A stretch of DNA of 64,000 bases from positions 246,623 through 310,622 of the forward strand of contig NZ_JAAOIW010000009.1 of the NCBI RefSeq assembly GCF_011440305.1, read 5' to 3'. The first letter of the stretch is position 1; the number at the start of each line of letters is the position of its first letter. Shown in pieces: positions 63,876-64,000 of this stretch. Made by a program: the position numbers and the translations under genes. This stretch comes from Paenibacillus agricola (lineage in GTDB: Bacteria > Bacillota > Bacilli > Paenibacillales > NBRC-103111). The notes under the pieces are model-generated. The model searched no databases. It was not told where the DNA came from and was given only the letters and a program-made list of their open reading frames with translations.

Positions 63876-64000
63876 GGATAAGCCCTCGACCGATTAGTAT
63901 CCGTCAGCTCCATGCCTTGCGGCACTTCCACCCCGGACCTATCTACCTCATCGTCTATAAGGGGTCTTACTAATTGGGAAATCTCATCTTGAGGGGGGCT
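63876..64000 (-). rRNA. rrl: 23S ribosomal RNA, 3' end (partial)
   Basis: The minus strand ends GATACTAATCGGTCGAGGGC then TTATCC, the conserved 3' end of 23S rRNA. The gene continues beyond the window edge. Confidence 0.95.

Overview
The window looks like an accessory region of a Gram-positive chromosome of the Paenibacillus type. It has a moderate-to-low GC content, strong AGGAGG-type ribosome binding sites and frequent GTG/TTG starts. Gene families are typical of Firmicutes (ABC-F, FusB-like EF-G binding protein, Spo0B-type histidine kinase, EXLDI protein, HxlR/DUF24 regulator). At the right edge is the 3' end of a minus-strand rRNA operon (23S end, 5S, terminator) whose sequence looks Paenibacillaceae-like. 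No tRNA or CRISPR array was seen.

Layout. 0-4 kb: decayed IS3, IS1182 and IS4 copies around an intact ABC-F ATPase. 4.2-7.3 kb: a secreted helical-repeat protein and an OmpR/histidine-kinase pair. 7.8-9.1 kb and 14.7-17.5 kb: single-gene units on the minus strand (2H phosphoesterase, GNAT, YqeK-like HD, HAD, gene fragments) separated by a dispersed ~160 bp palindromic repeat. The repeat behaves like an integron attC site, and the start of a unit is complementary to the R''-like box at its own end. 9.3-14.4 kb: a Spo0B-type sensor kinase, an RCC1/SLH fragment and a tandem glycosyltransferase duplication with one dead copy. 17.5-21.1 kb: a redox/electrophile-stress group (nitroreductase, FrnE-type DsbA, SnoaL-like protein, dead MFS) beside a divergent DUF24/HxlR regulator. 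21.8-24.7 kb: an unusual two-gene unit, an ECF sigma factor fused to a papain-like domain, translationally coupled to a solute-binding protein without signal peptide.

25-33 kb: DinB, a divergent SDR/TetR pair between direct repeats, and an aldo/keto reductase (AKR) group with an AraC regulator. A long conserved DNA element precedes three of the AKR genes, one of them 27 kb away at 57.5 kb. 33-43 kb: a co-directional catabolic locus (GntR regulator, BtpA-like protein, PfkB kinase, dipeptide-type ABC importer, gamma-glutamyltransferase). 43.5-46.6 kb: EXLDI protein, ABC-2-type permease, HmoA-like monooxygenase, truncated haemoglobin. 46.6-49.1 kb: a graveyard of truncated genes (amidohydrolase, flavin monooxygenase, lipoprotein, FAD oxidoreductase). 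49.3-51.5 kb: MerR regulator with two 19-bp-spacer promoters, a dead AKR and an MFS exporter. 51.8-54.7 kb: FusB-like protein, nucleoside deaminase, nitrilase-type hydrolase and two tiny membrane ORFs, with a second repeat family. 55-57.5 kb: two more AKRs. 58-63.4 kb: frameshifted secreted protein, IS4 and PLP-enzyme remnants, amino acid permease, an extra PRPP synthetase with a small partner, and a small hypothetical protein.

Together the genes point to a region built by repeated insertion and decay. Xenobiotic/aldehyde detoxification, ribosome protection and small cassette-like enzymes dominate, and the peptide/sugar uptake operon is the main intact metabolic unit. All function calls come from reading the sequence; no database search was run.
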